Shown here: positions 1 through 12,460 of the stretch, piece after piece
How the letters are laid out: every line of letters begins with the position of its first letter
How positions within the stretch are numbered: the stretch's first letter is position 1
Assembly (NCBI RefSeq): GCF_945859685.1
Contig: NC_079149.1
Span: forward strand, 138,424,153-138,488,152
Origin: Eupeodes corollae
Lineage: Eukaryota; Arthropoda; Insecta; Diptera; Syrphidae
Direction of reading: 5' to 3'
DNA length: 64,000 nucleotides
Program-made: the position numbers and the translations under genes
Notes under the pieces: generated by a model
What the model saw: the letters and a program-made list of their open reading frames with translations, nothing else
The model's database searches: none
Told to the model about the DNA's origin: nothing

Positions 1-44
1 TGTCAAAACCTTACACAACGAAATTAATTCCCTCAGATATTATC

Positions 45-995
45 TTGGAAGACACTGACTACTGCACTCCTATTTTGAGCCTTAGTAAGGGTTTTAAGGT
101 TATTTTCCCATCCAGAGAAGATTGGGATTATGACAACGTGTCGAAAAGTTTTTTTGAGTCCCTAAATGTAGCCAAATCCTTAAGGCTTCCTGACTTTGCT
201 AGCGTTTTTCAGGCTGAACTGCTGGCAATAAGGGAGGCATGTAAGATACTTAAACAAAACCCAAACCAAAACCGAAATGCGGCTATCTTTACAGACAGTC
301 AGGCAGCTGTCAAAGCCATTAACTCGGCCACATCCTCATCTAAATTGGTCCAGCAATGTCGCGATGAGCTTGCGAGCCTGAATATTAACCTCGGTGTCAC
401 CCTGATTTGGGTTCCGGGCCATAGTGGTATCGTGGGAAATGAACGGGCTGACGAGCTAGCCAGACAAGGATCGGCCCTTCATAGCTCACTTGCGAAAATG
501 GTTAATATTCCTCTTGGTGCTATGAAGGGTAAAATCTTTTCTATCTACCAAACTGAATCAAACCGAAGGTGGAGCAATTTACCCAACTGCATTATATCTA
601 GGAAGATATGGCCCACCTATAATAAAACCCGTACAAAAGATCTTCTATGCAGGCCAAGGCAAGACCTAGCCAGGATTGTTGCGGTTTGTACCGGACATTG
701 GCCTATGCAGAGAAGTTGGGTATCTCTTACAACACCTTTTGCTGTAGCTGAAGTGACCTCTACGAATGTTTTGCTTTGGCAAACAATAGAATGAAATACT
801 TTGGAAAAGTATTTATCTTTTTTTTCAATGCGACAAAATGGCTCTAACATAAACGCTATGAAGCTTCTCTATAAATCTATCCCTTTCAATCAAAGGTCAA
901 ACGAGTTTTTGGTATCAAACGGCGAACTACAGCGCTAATTGGGTCTCAGGCTAGGTTGCCTTGAGATCGCCATTTCTACCTACCTAGGAAAATCT
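45..995 (+). pseudogene. non-LTR retrotransposon 3' part with RNase H domain
   Basis: An open frame of 249 codons (45-794) carries an RNase H domain of the type found downstream of reverse transcriptase in I/LOA-like LINEs. Catalytic-type residues visible are Glu58 in QAELLAI, Asp84 in IFTDSQAA, His126 in WVPGHSG and Asp136 in NERADELAR. The first catalytic Asp motif normally found upstream (TDAS-like) is not seen, so that part looks lost or replaced. The domain is followed by a degraded C-terminal region typical of these elements (GHWPMQ, then frameshifts). About 200 bases after the stop, a segment ending near 995 (GLRLGCLEIA-like in another frame) looks like the rest of the ORF end or 3' UTR. 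The reverse transcriptase would lie left of the window edge. In these elements RNase H removes RNA from the RNA/cDNA hybrid. This copy is dead; the Met at 45 is not a natural start. Confidence 0.8.
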
Positions 996-1405
996 ACTTT
1001 TTAAATAGTCAAAACAAATTGATTGGAACCAGACATCAGTGCTCAAAATAGTTAAACCATTAAGTAAGTTTTCGACATTTTAAACGAATGGGTATCTTAC
1101 CCTATTTTAGGTTTTTTTGATACTTTTGTTCACGAAATGTCATTATTTAGACAGTCTTGCAGTATATGGAGTCAATGCTGGCTTGAATATTGGTCCCAAG
1201 TACTTTAGGAGTTGCTGGTTTTTCGTCATTATTAAACGACTTAACAAAGCACCATAAAAAAGACAACTTCTGGAAATACAATTTTTTACCAAATTGTTTT
1301 TGCAATAAATTGATGTTTAAGTGTTAAGTATTACAATTTGTTTGTTTTGCTATAACTAATTATTGGAAACAAAAAATCAGTCAGTAAAAGCAGCTCCTTA
1401 TTTAT
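996..1405. other. no recognisable feature
   Basis: AT-rich sequence between two LINE remnants. I see no coding signal, repeat or RNA gene. Confidence 0.4.
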
Positions 1406-1409
1406 TTAG

Positions 1410-1574
1410 AAAGAAATATGGTGTGCCCCAGGAATCTGTTCTGTGTCCCACACTCTTTCTCATTTTTATTACTCCAGAAAAGCTCATTACCAACTTTAGT
1501 GCTTTTATCTAGTACAGAGATTCATTTTTAAGCCGTACTACGCGAATGCTTTACGGACCTCTATTTTCCCATCA
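1410..1574 (+). pseudogene. jockey-like LINE fragment (family F1) beside SINE copy 1
   Basis: Codons at about 1417-1471 read YGVPQESVLCPTLFLIFI, the reverse transcriptase segment after motif A (usual form GVPQGSVLSPTLF). A second piece at about 1513-1560 reads YRDSFLSRTTRM, matching the C-terminal part of the same kind of LINE; the same block recurs near 53250. Most of the RT between these pieces, including the YADD/FADD motif, is deleted. The fragment is cut at 1574 by a minus-strand SINE, and 1561-1574 is the left target-site duplication. Confidence 0.6.
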
Positions 1575-1890
1575 AATCAAATCAAATGGGGTGGTACAAC
1601 AGTCCGTTGTGAACCAGGGCCTAGTGGCTTACAACTCTCAACCATTCCTGTGTGCGAGTACTGTTGTCAGGAATGGAAGGGACCTACAATTTTAGGCCGA
1701 ATCCGAACGGCTAGTTTGAGAAAGTACTTTTTCATGACAAGAATTACTCTTGAAGGATTTGTCAATTCCTCGAAAGAGGCAGTACCCGCGAAAATTATTT
1801 TTTTTAAATTAAGGTGGCACAGGCAGGGATTGAACCCAAGACCCCTTGCATGACAGTCCAACGCACTAACCATCATGCCACGGGTACTAC
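1575..1890 (-). mobile_element. tRNA-derived SINE, copy 1
   Basis: Read on the minus strand the element starts at 1890 with a tRNA-like head. The A-box-like TGGCATGATGGTTAGTGCG lies at 1862-1880 and the B-box GGTTCAATCCC at 1826-1836. The anticodon-arm region resembles tRNA-Asp (CTGTCATGC against CTGTCACGC in typical tRNA-Asp), so an Asp origin is inferred. A tRNA-unrelated body follows, then a 3' end reading GGACTGTTGTACCACC and a tail of ATTTG-type repeats next to 1575. The insertion is flanked by an identical 14-bp duplication (1561-1574 and 1891-1904). The 3' end resembles the end of the RTE-like LINEs at 56757 and 62239. Compared with copy 2 it has two extra blocks of about 50 bases, one just after the tRNA head and one in the body. 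A functional tRNA is unlikely because the folded arms are degraded and the tRNA-like part is fused to a body and repeat tail. Confidence 0.85.
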
Positions 1891-2135
1891 CTATTTTCCC
1901 ATCACTCACTCTTTAAATGCTCTTATTGTATCTTGGATTAAATTCCTTAATTTTGAACCATTGTTCTGGCGTGAAATACATGATAAATGGCCAATCTTTA
2001 CTAAACAGAAACGTCAACAACTTTCAAACTATAGACAACAACAATAGAAACTTCTACTGTAGTTTAAAAACACGCCATATTTTACTATTTATTTTAAGGG
2101 TCACTGAATTTGCTTGTAAGAATTTATATATTTAA
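1891..2135 (+). other. right flank of SINE copy 1, possible LINE 3' sequence
   Basis: Begins with the right 14-bp target-site duplication (1891-1904). The open frames here (1917-2135) show no domain. By position it should be the rest of the LINE F1 3' end interrupted by the SINE, but I could not confirm homology. Confidence 0.3.
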
Positions 2136-4790
2136 AAAATTACGAACTTGTGAATTTCTGAGTCCTACCAATAGGATGTTTAAAAATTAAAATATCAATT
2201 TGAAAAGTTGACAAAAACAGACCTTACCAAAATCCATAAAACAGACTTTTTATTGACTACTCATATTAACTTCAACACTTTTCGATGTCTCCAAGAACTC
2301 CGACCAAAAAGCAATAAGTTTAAATAACAAACATTCCAAAGAGTTGTAAAACTCATTTCTGCTATGCCACTGAATAAAGCAAACATACCTCAAAAACATC
2401 ATTCGTGTTTCCAAAGCAGCCTTTCCTTCAGCTATAAATTGAGTTTTATTACTTTTCTACTAATTGTTTTTTTTTTTCCTTTGAATCTAATTTAGATTTT
2501 AATATTGACTTACAGAAAAGCCTAATAGCTCCAACTCCACAAAAATTTCAAATAAGGCCTTTCATTGCGGATGACTTGAATAATGTATAAAATTGTTTCC
2601 AATAGCTTCTGGGCTCTGGACATTATTGTATATGGTTTACTTTCAAAAATTCACCAAGTTGTTTTTGAAGTAATTACCAATATTTCAGTCAACTTTGCTG
2701 TTCGGCATCCGTAATAACAAAGTTCTTAATTAAAATTATTTCAATTGGTTTACATAAATTATTTATGACCTTTTTTAAAGCTCTAAGTTTACTGCGTATT
2801 ACTTTGAGGATTTTTTTTTCTGTGAACAGGAAATGGGTATTAATACTTTTTTTTCGTCTCTCTTACAACCCCTATAGTTCTTAAAATGAAGAATTTTTCT
2901 TAAAAACAAAAAAGTTTTCAAGCCAATTGTTAGAAATTATGGCTTCCGTCAAAAAAAATATAACAAAACGAACTTATAAGTTCTATTGGTTTTTGAGAGA
3001 AGGTCAAAATTAAAAAGTCAATACAGTCGTATTATGCCCTGTGTTTAAAAAGTTTATGATTCCAACTTTTGCTTCAATTTTAAATTTCTATATCCTTCGA
3101 ACTATTAAGTAATAGTCAAATTTAATGGCTCTAAGAACTGGGTTATTTCTTGAAAGTCATTGTCATTAAAAATCCTTAAATATGATTTCCTGATGAGATA
3201 TTTGAAGAATTAAAGTTTCATTACAAAGCCTGTTAACAATTTGATAATCATTTAAATGGAGACTTTCCTCAATTTATGGATGATGGCTTTATTATTCAAA
3301 TAGAATCTTAAAGTTTCTTCATCCAAGTTATTCAAATTTAATGTTTCTACGTGAATGATTTAAAATGCATTTACATTATTCAATAGTTTTCAAATATAGG
3401 AATCATCAAATCTGATAGGTACCTTAGCTACCTTTACATTCCTTTATACCTAGATCTATCTATACCTTAATTTAAATTTATAATGGCAAGGCAATGAAGC
3501 AGTAGTGATGATTTGACAAAGTAATTGCATTAAATTTCAAATGGGCGTTTATTACTTTAAAGATGAAATAACTTCAGATAGCAGCAGAGGTAATTCTGCA
3601 GGAAATGATGATGGGAAACAGGATGGTTTACTGTTCGGTATGTTATTAGAAGTAAAAACATTAGAATTTAAACAATTTATTACCTAATTGATGAGTAGCT
3701 TTGTAATTTGATATTTTAATTCGTTCCTATGAGCGTCGAAAAATGTAAATATTACTTCTAGCCAACTCCATAACAATATACCAAAGTCCCAGGCTTTAAT
3801 TGTGGCCCATATGGATCTCCCACTAAATTTCAGTAACGCAATTGTATTTATAGCCTATATGCAAACATTTCACATTAAAATTTCACCTAAATCTGTTCTT
3901 CAATAATTCAGTATATAGAAAAATCAAAATTACAAAATTTTTGCCTCATACAAAATTTATTGCAACCCACAATTTCTGAATGCAATTTAACCTCATTCAA
4001 TGAGTTATTCAACCCAATTGTGGTAAGAAAAACAAATGAACTAACAAATTTATGAAACCAAAATCAATTTTCAGTTGCACTTTATTCATTTTTAAATATA
4101 CGAGCCAAATATTATTACGTATCTCGATATTGTTCGTAATTATTATGTTTTTGTCCTTTGTGTTTTCAAATCAGTGCATTTTCGTGCATTCACTTGACGG
4201 GGAATTGGAATGGAATTTTAAACTTTTTATCATTAAAACAGGAACAGGAAACAATAGTTTATTGAACTGGATTCGCGTATTCTCCACCACAGGATGTAAC
4301 ACCGCATTCTACTTTACAGAGGGTACAAGAATAATTGTTGGTTTATAGTTAGTTGTTTATAACAGCTAAGGTTTTTGATTTACTTTGGTTTTTTATTTAC
4401 TGACTTGGTTGCAGTCAGTAAATTACACATTACATATTTAAGCAATAACAAATATTCACTAAGAAAATGATCAATTACTAGCGTAGCCGTTCGGGAACTT
4501 CTTCAACCAAATTTATAAAAATAAAAGTAATTAATTGTATTAATAATATAACTCAAAGGTTTCTTAAGTTAATCTCAGTTTGCCTTTTAAAAAGTTGGCA
4601 GAAGAGTTGAATTCTGTACAAACAAAATTATGTCTGGTGAAAATTCTGTAGTACAAAAACCTGTACTTGAATTCTATATTTTAAAATGCTGAAGAAAGCC
4701 TTTTTTTGTCAAGATAAAAAGCGATTTGAAGCACAGATTTTTTAAAGTTTTTAAGTTTTAAGTGAGTTTTTTCATAAACATATCATAGTT
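2136..4790. other. AT-rich sequence, nothing recognised
   Basis: I see no conserved coding segment, terminal repeat or RNA gene. A 98-codon open frame (4052-4348, plus) has a hydrophobic start but no recognisable domain and fits chance in T-rich DNA. Confidence 0.4.
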
Positions 4791-4799
4791 TTATCGAGA

Positions 4800-5800
4800 C
4801 GTTTCAAAATTCCTAGAATATAAATAAAAGATTTTTAGAGAGATATCTGTACGTTAGGTGTCATCAATATCTCAAGAACGAGTAGAGATATTGATTTTAA
4901 ATAAATTATGTTTTACAGATAATAACGCAGAAAAATTCAGAAATTACTCTCAACAAAATTTAGTGGGTGTTTTTTTTACCATAACAATTTAAAAAATAAT
5001 TAAGATTTCAGTTAACCTAAAACATCCCACGAAGCAATAATGCTATTGACTTCAATTAAGTTTTAAATTGTAAAATGTAACGTGATACCAAACTGGTATT
5101 ATGCAACTTTGAATACAAATTAATCCTATGCAAAAAAGTTACTTTTGGCATCTGGTAAAATTTTGAAAAAAAATAGAAGTGAAAGTTTTTTTTACAAAAA
5201 AAAACCTTAACAAAATTACTTAAAGTTGGTGAACATTATTTTTGACTCAAATATCTTTTTAAAAAATTTAAAATATTCGCTTTAAACTTATTTCATCTTA
5301 TAGAAATTATTGTTTTTGAAATTAAAAAAATTTGTATAAAAATCCAACAGCCAGTTTTTTCATAAAAATTAAAATCTACAAAAAATAATACAGGAAATCG
5401 GTAAAAATTGGTACAAGATTCTTGATATCCAGCAAATAAATGAAGATATTGACTTCAAAATTATTTTATTTTTTTTGCTAAACGCTATTCTTGACGTAGG
5501 GTAATGCCTTAGAAAAATCCAATCTGTATTTATAATATAAGTTTCAAAAACTGCTATTAAAATTGGTAAAAATTGGTTTTTGACTAAATTTTTCGTTAAG
5601 AACAACAGTTTTAAAAATCTAACTATTTTTATCATTTTTAAGATATTGTTGTAAAATTCAATTGACAACTTACTTTACAAAACACGAAAACGTACAAAAT
5701 CAACAAAAAACTGAAGAGAAATGGTTTTCGACTCAAGTAAAACGACAACAAGATATTGAATTCAAATTTGTATTCTCAAACTTTATATTGTCATGAATAT
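4800..5800. repeat. degenerate AT-rich tandem-like repeats
   Basis: Similar phrases recur at loose intervals of about 150-170 bases: TTTTTGACTCAAATATC near 5247, GGTACAAGATTCTTGATATC near 5410, GGTTTTTGACTAAATTTTTC near 5574 and GGTTTTCGACTCAAG near 5727. They are accompanied by variants of GATATTGACTTCAAA near 4890, 5446 and 5754. This suggests an old, strongly diverged tandem array. The divergence is high and the period is by eye only. Confidence 0.35.
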
Positions 5801-6600
5801 TTCATTTGTACTGATTTTCAAAAAATACATCAAATCAAATGACAGCTTTTTGCTACAGACAGTTAAAAAACAGAACTATCAAAACCTATGTAAGGTATTT
5901 TTTAATGAACAATTTTGATTTACAGTATTGTCACATAACATAAAGTATTTTGTTCATACTGTTTATCAACAGTATTCTAAGTGCATAGTTTTTTTAAATC
6001 TAGAATTTAAGATAAACTAAAATATGACCTATAGTATCATAATAGAATGTGGGTTTAACAGAATTCTCAAAAACAGAAAATCGACGCTTTACCTTGTAGA
6101 ACCGTTTTAAAATTGTGTTCAAAATTGAACCTTTAATATCCAAACATTTCCGGTTTTTGACATTTTGAGGATGCCACCACTATTAATTTTCCCACAAATC
6201 AATTGTTTTCACGCTGAACTTAATAGTTCTTGTATACGTTCCAAATTCAATCTTTTTAAAAATTATACTTAATAATAAATTCGGTACGTACCTTTCTAAT
6301 GTTTTAATCTTAGTACAAATACACACCTATCTAGGTCTATATAAGTTGAGGCAAGGAAATTACTTTATTCCTTATTACCAAAAACTCTGTTTTCATCCTG
6401 GTTCCTTTTAAATAAATCTTCCTCATAAAAATCTGCTTAAAAAGTCTTTATACACACTGATGACAAATTTGAATTAAATAAAAACATGAGGTGTCACTGG
6501 GGTATGTGCCGCGTTTAAACCGCCTAATAGACAAAACATTCCACAGTGTTTACTTTTTGGCTTATAGAACACCCTTTTATGGTTAGAAATGGTTTGTGCA
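5801..6600. other. AT-rich sequence, nothing recognised
   Basis: No domain, terminal repeat or RNA gene seen before the LINE relic that becomes readable near 6640. Confidence 0.35.
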
Positions 6601-6639
6601 TTCGATTATTTTTTTTAAATATTCAAACCCTCTCTATCT

Positions 6640-8130
6640 ACGCTATCCGTTCAAGTCATGTTAAGTTTTCTGATGGTACCCAGGCATGTGATTATTATTT
6701 TATTGATATACTCGACGGCGACAATAAATGCAGTATCGGTTCTAATAACACCGATAATAGAAGAAATGTGTTATCGAGTACCAAAATTAATAATTTGCGG
6801 AGATTTAAATATTAACCTCTTTTAACCCTCCTCTAATTGTTTTAAGACTTCAATAAATTCTCTGGGGCTATCTTTTGTGAATAATATTGAACCAACACAT
6901 TTTAAGCCTGACTATGTACCTTCCCTTCTTTATGTTTTCCTTCTAAGCGATGTTAGTCTTGTTAAATGTTCTAGTCAGCTATCCGTCCCATTGTTTGTAT
7001 ATCATGGTCCGGTTTTTGCATTTTTTGATTTATATCTTGAAAACAAATCTCCGCAATACTTCGAGTATCGTGATTTTCGTAACATAAATGTCGAATTTTT
7101 ATTTAGTGATTGCTCATCTATTGACTTTTACTCAATTTTTGCAACATCAAACGTTGATTATCAAATTGAATGTCTTACTGTTGCAATTACTTACTTTTTT
7201 AATAAACACGTTCCCATTAAAACTCGTCAAATTAGATCGCGTAGTTGTTCCTGACTTTCTCTTGAGATCATTAATGCTATGAAAACAAGAGACGTTCCAT
7301 ACCGACGTTGGATGCGTAGAAAAACTTCGGCAATTCATAACATCTCGGAACCTTGTAACTAAATTAATAAAATCAGCTAAATACAATTTTTATAATAACA
7401 TATTCAACTCAAATCGTTCCTCCAAGTATTTTTGGAAAGAAGTCAAGAGCATTGGTTTAAGAGGAGATTCTTCTATTTCCGATGATAATATTGATTTAGA
7501 GGAGTTGAATCGAAAGTTCTTTACTCCCCCAACCCAATTCCCAACTGGGCAATCTAGTGTTTCGGAAAACGATAGAGTCGATGCTTTTTCTGTTTGTTCA
7601 GTAGATGAATATCAAGTAGGTAAAGCAATATTTTCTATTAAATCCAAATCAACTGGACTTGACAACATACACCCAGACTTTTTAAAAATCCTTCTTCCTT
7701 TCATACTTCCTCACATAAACAACATTTTTAACACCATCATAATGACCTCCATCTATCTAAGTTATACCCATCCCTAAACGAGGAAAGAAAATGGATTACA
7801 GACCAATAGCTATCCATACTTTTTTATCTAAGGCTTTTGAAACTATCTTAAGTAACCAGATCAAAAATTATATTGAAGATTTACGTCTTCTTAACCTTCT
7901 CCAGTCGGGATTTAGATCTGGATACAGCTGCATCTCAGCCCTTTTAAAAGTTTCTTAAGATATAAGACAAGATTTAGACTCTAATTATACAATTGTGATA
8001 ACCCTACTTGCGTAGCCTCTAGCGTTCTCTGTGATAAACTGACGACTTATTTCAATTTTTTGACACAACCAAAAATCTTATTTATTCGTATTTGACTAAT
8101 CGCATGCAAGCCGTATCGTGCTTCTCTACC
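6640..8130 (+). pseudogene. jockey/CR1-like LINE relic (endonuclease and reverse transcriptase)
   Basis: Pieces of endonuclease and reverse transcriptase appear in order but in shifting frames. The endonuclease segment ICGDLNINL lies near 6790-6820. The segment SDVSLVKCSSQLSVP follows near 6945, where the usual SDH motif is replaced by YHG. Then comes the EN-RT linker (YRRWMRRK near 7300, KYFWKEVKSIGLRGDSS near 7430). The RT fingers read STGLDNIHPDFLKILLPF near 7650, DYRPIAI...FLSKAFE near 7797 and LQSGFRSGYS near 7905. A last recognisable piece (YFNFFDTTKNLIYSYL) ends near 8125. The motif A aspartate and the FADD motif are missing, with a deletion near 8000. The family normally copies its RNA into nicked genomic DNA; this copy cannot. 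Clade assignment is from memory of motif style. Confidence 0.75.
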
Positions 8131-8316
8131 CACGGACGAAAACTACTCCCCAAAATAAAACGGAAAAGAAATTTATATTTGGTTTACAATAAAAAAGAAA
8201 GGAATTCACTAAAAGTAGAAACGGTAAATGCTATGGAACTTCTTAAGAACAATTTCACCGAAAAATGAGAGCCATCGAAAACTTTAATCGAGATTAACAA
8301 AGCATTGTACCTATAA

Positions 8317-8577
8317 GGCGCCAGTTATAGTTATCATTGGTTTTCATCATTGAAAACAAATCCACCGACAAAATTTTACTGACAGAAATTTATCATTGGA
8401 ATTGTGCGAAATGAATTTCCGTCCGTTAAAGAGAAAAATAAATGCGCAATTACACTTTTTTTTCTCAAAAAAAAAAATTTTTTGTGCAATTTCCGATAAA
8501 TGATTATATAATTTTCATTTCTAATCAAATGGAAACACCGTCTGGATCGATTTCAATGGTAGCTATAATTGGCCCCT
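8317..8577. mobile_element. MITE with long inverted ends
   Basis: The left end GGCGCCAGTTATAGTTATC (from 8317) pairs with the reverse complement of the right end, GGGGCCAATTATAGCTACC (ending 8577). Inward, ATTTATCATTGGAATTGTGC (about 8388) pairs with 8478-8505, whose reverse complement reads ATTTATCGGAAATTGCAC. The inverted homology therefore reaches beyond the tips, as in a foldback-type non-autonomous DNA transposon. There is no coding capacity. I see no unambiguous target-site duplication, and the superfamily is not determined. Confidence 0.6.
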
Positions 8578-11500
8578 CAATGTAACTGAAAATATGAAAA
8601 ATCGAATTAACAATAATGAATTTAATTTGTTCATTAATATTCAAAAATGTATGTTGATCTAAAATATAATTTCAACTATCAGTTTCTTATTTAATAAACA
8701 AAAAGTGACGAATTTAAATTATTTATTTCAATTATATTATTTTAAAATGTTGGCCTTCGAGCAGTGAAAGCTCTGGTACAACATTACATTCTTCTATTTG
8801 TCTGTTTTCGGGACATTAACCTTCGCAATTAACTTCGAATTTTGTATTGAAAATTCACACCACTAGCAGTCCATGTTTACTTTGTCAATATTTTCCACCT
8901 TCACATTTTTTAAAATTTAAAAAAAATGTGATTTTCAAAATACTTAATTTTAATATATTGTTATAGGTAATACAAATATCTTATCTCAGAATGAACAAAA
9001 GAAAGCTGCTGTACGGAGACTTCTTGGATTAAGTGAATATACTAGTTTCCCAGTATTACATATTTTTCTTTTGCTCCTGAAAAACTATTTGCTAAAACAA
9101 ACTCAGTGTGAGAGCCAAAAATATGTAACTTCGGGTTTTTCAATGCAGATTTATACATGAGAAATACTTTGAGCTGATAAAAACATCAATACTCCGAAAT
9201 CTAAACTTCGTTTCTTTCTTTATTCCGAGAATTATTTTTTAAATAATTCACATTTTACTTCCGGGTGTAAGTTTCAACATTATTTAATGCGAATAACAAC
9301 TTACGCATTGTAAATTACAATTATTTAGAAAATAAACCAAATATATAGGTAGAACTAATACCACCCTCAAGCTTATTGAAAATAATTTATTTCATTTTGT
9401 AATCTTATAGACTTTCCGTTTTCATTTTAAATACCTACTTCATCTTTTGGCAAAGCCATTTTAATACCTTTACAATAACTCATGTAGGAAATTGCACATA
9501 TACACATTAAATTATTCTATAAATTTTCAAAACGATTATATTGTGTCGTTCTAGTAAATCACCTTTATTCCAACCTTCTATGTGCTCATATATTCGTACA
9601 CCCTCGTTCTGGAATATTCAACATTTAATAATGCTCAATTGCTCCTACACTCTGTATATGGTTTGGTCCATTACCCTATAAGCGTACTTTATGCACATAA
9701 TATGCGATGCCTTTGGCGGGTAAAGTTCGTTTTGAGGTCAATTTTGAGCAATCGTAAAAGGTAATAATAATAATGGTTTTCTTATAAATATCTTATCTTT
9801 CTTGATTAAAGTTAACACCAAAGTGTATTTATTTTGTAAAGGATTCTAAAATGTATCTTGTAAAAGGGATGTCTTAAAATGATTATAAAGGTTAGAGAAG
9901 CGTAGATAGGTTTTGTTGTACTTTTTTGGAATAACCAAAGATTCTTCTTTTATGCAAGGGAAATAAGTTCATATAAGTTCAACTGCTATAAATTTTATTG
10001 ATAAAAAAGAATGGAAGCATATCTTTGAAAGTACCACTTAAAAAAATGTACATATATTTTTGTACTAATTATTATAAAAAAATCAATATCCTTTTCCAAT
10101 TGAAGGAAAAGAATCACAAAACTATCACCACAAAATAAGAGTATTTTTTAACAAGTATTAATAACTTATAAGGACTTAAACAAAATTTACTATTTTTAAA
10201 TGTGTATTTGCAAATTTAATTTTATATGTATTTTAAGTCAAGTCTTTGAAAATCACCCCTAATCGATACGTCCTTGTACACGAGTACATACCTACATGCG
10301 GCATTCATATACTTTCATTATTACAAGTCAGCTATGTATATGTATCTTTGTCTGATTAAAATATTTTCATATAAAGCTAAAAGTAAAATTTTGTCCTTAA
10401 TTTTCAGAAAATACCTTCTGGGTAAACCACTTGAAAATGTCAACTCATGTGAAAGGCCCTTAAAACATTTCGAAATGGTTTTACGTTGTAATTGGTTTTC
10501 CATCGAAATAATGTTAACATGCATTCTACATAATTCACATTTTGATTATTAAATTGGAAAATCTTATTCCGAGAATATGGGTAAGTGATACCTATCACAT
10601 CATCATAACCTTATAAGTATCAATTTTTAAATTTTGCAAAAATATAAAGGACTTTAAGTTAATTTTGCTTTTCAAATGAGAGCAACATTTTGAACATCAG
10701 AAACTTCAAAGTCAAACAAATTACTTACTAATAATTTACGGCTGAAAAGTCAGTTTTAAAACGATAATTTAAAAAAAAACACAAATATTTAAACTAAGTC
10801 AAATATACGTTACTTTATACCATACAAAATAAGGTAATTTTAAACAAACAAAACTTCATAGAAATATCACATCATGTTTCAACCTTCCCCGCTTATTTCT
10901 TATTGACAGCAAGTTTTGATGTCGTAATCACAAAATTTACAAAACTTTTAATTGCACTTGAAATTCTCATAAGAATAGACTAGCTACGAACTTTTCTAAT
11001 GGAGTCTTAGTTTGATAAGTGTGTGACATGTCTAGAAGGCAAGTCGTATAAAAATAACACATTTAGAATTATGTATGGAGGATGTAAGGTACACCCTTAA
11101 GTGTCAAAAATTAGTTTAGATGTAAAAAGTTGGTGGGGCGCTAATGTGCTGTAAAAATAAATATTTTTCTATTTACTAATGTAATCTAATTTATGTATGA
11201 AAATTATAAAAATATTATTTCTTTGAGGCAATACTCAAGAAAACTTTATTATTTCACAAATTAAGAGAATTATTTATAAAAACAAAACTGAGTTAACGTA
11301 ACTTTAAAAGAAAACTGCAAATGGGATTTGAAAATAAAATTTCAGTTATTGAGTTTTATCCTTTATCTTGGAAGCAATTGATTGTAAAGATTTCTACGTT
11401 CAAGACATTTTGAAAAAATAGATTATAACCTATAAGTTAAGAGTTTTGTGATTTTTTCGTTTTTTATTTAAATGCATTTACAGCCAATTTCTTGACAAAG

Positions 11501-11840
11501 TTGCAGTCTCAAAAACTCGAATTATTGATAAATTTGAACTCAATCGAGTCTTAACTCATTTCTTAATCAAAGTTTTATAGTTTTAGAACTGTGACTTAGG
11601 TAGATCACAGTTTTAGATGGAACATCGATTTATTAGAGCCTCAAATTTGGGGTCTACGATATTGGAACTCGGTTAAGAAATGTTTTTATTTCTTCGAAAG
11701 ACCTTATTTTTAGATTCATTCTGGTTTTGGATTGAATTTAAGACTATAAAGATTTGTATGTGCGATAGTAAAATATTTTTAGAAAATACATAAACATAAA
11801 CGGTTTGCCAAAAACTCATAAACAGGAGAAAGAAAGTGTT
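8578..11840. other. AT-rich sequence, nothing recognised
   Basis: Over 3 kb without a feature I can support. Short open frames at 9582-9764 and 10274-10552 (with an opposite-strand frame at 10321-10524) show no domain and overlap on both strands, which argues for chance. Confidence 0.4.
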
Positions 11841-11844
11841 GAAA

Positions 11845-12460
11845 AGGGTGATTTTGTAGCTATTATCTTTTTGGCAACACTGGTTAAAACAGGTAACGCA
11901 CGTTTCGTCTGATGCCTTTAAAAGTACATCTGGTGGAAGAATTGAAGCCGAATGACCTACTGCAACGTAAAATTATTGCTGAAAGTTGGCCGAAAATCCA
12001 CTTTTTAACCTAAAAATTGTGTTCAGCGATGAAGCTCATTTTTGGCTCAATTGGCTCGTAAATAAACAGAATTGTCGATTTTGGGGTGAAAATTAGCCAG
12101 AAGCATTGCAAAAGGTACCAATGCATCATAAAAAAGTCACAGTTTGGTGCTGTTTATGGGCTGGTGGCATCCTTAGGCCGTATTTCTTCAAAGATGATGC
12201 GAATCGTAACTTAACTGTGAATGGTGAGCGCTACCGTGATACGACATCCAACTTTTTGACTTGCATGACATGTTGTTTCAATAAGACGGTGCCACATGTA
12301 ACACTGCATTCGCAACAATGGAATTATTGAGAGGCGAGTTCGGTGAACATTTTGTCTCTTGTTTGGCCTAGACCTTTAGACTATTTTTTGTGGGGCTATG
12401 TTAAAGCTCAGACAAGCCCGCTTCAATTGACCCATTGGTCAAGTTCTGATATGTAAATTG
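11845..12460 (+). pseudogene. Tc1/mariner-superfamily transposase relic
   Basis: A broken DDE transposase. The segment LAENPLFNLKIVFSDEAHF puts the first catalytic Asp at about 12028-12030. It is followed by NKQNCRFWGE, then MHHKKVTVWCCLWAGGI and VNGERYRD. In a shifted frame, MLFQ-stop-DGATC gives the second Asp (about 12285). Near 12366-12402 the residues PLDYFLWGYVKA are present, but the stretch just before them that holds the third catalytic residue (usually CDLTPLD) is deleted. A possible terminal sequence, AAAAGGGTGATTTTG, is near 11843, followed by TTGGCAACACTGG. A 74-codon open piece (12106-12330) is the longest intact part. The enzyme would cut and paste the element at TA; this copy is inactive. 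Confidence 0.8.

Noticed and set aside
1810..1890. tRNA gene on the minus strand
   Set aside because: The A and B boxes are present but this is the head of a dispersed SINE with a body, tail and target duplication, repeated near 53600. The arms are too degraded for a working tRNA.
4052..4348. 98-codon frame with a possible signal peptide
   Set aside because: The hydrophobic start is explained by T-rich DNA and nothing else supports a gene.
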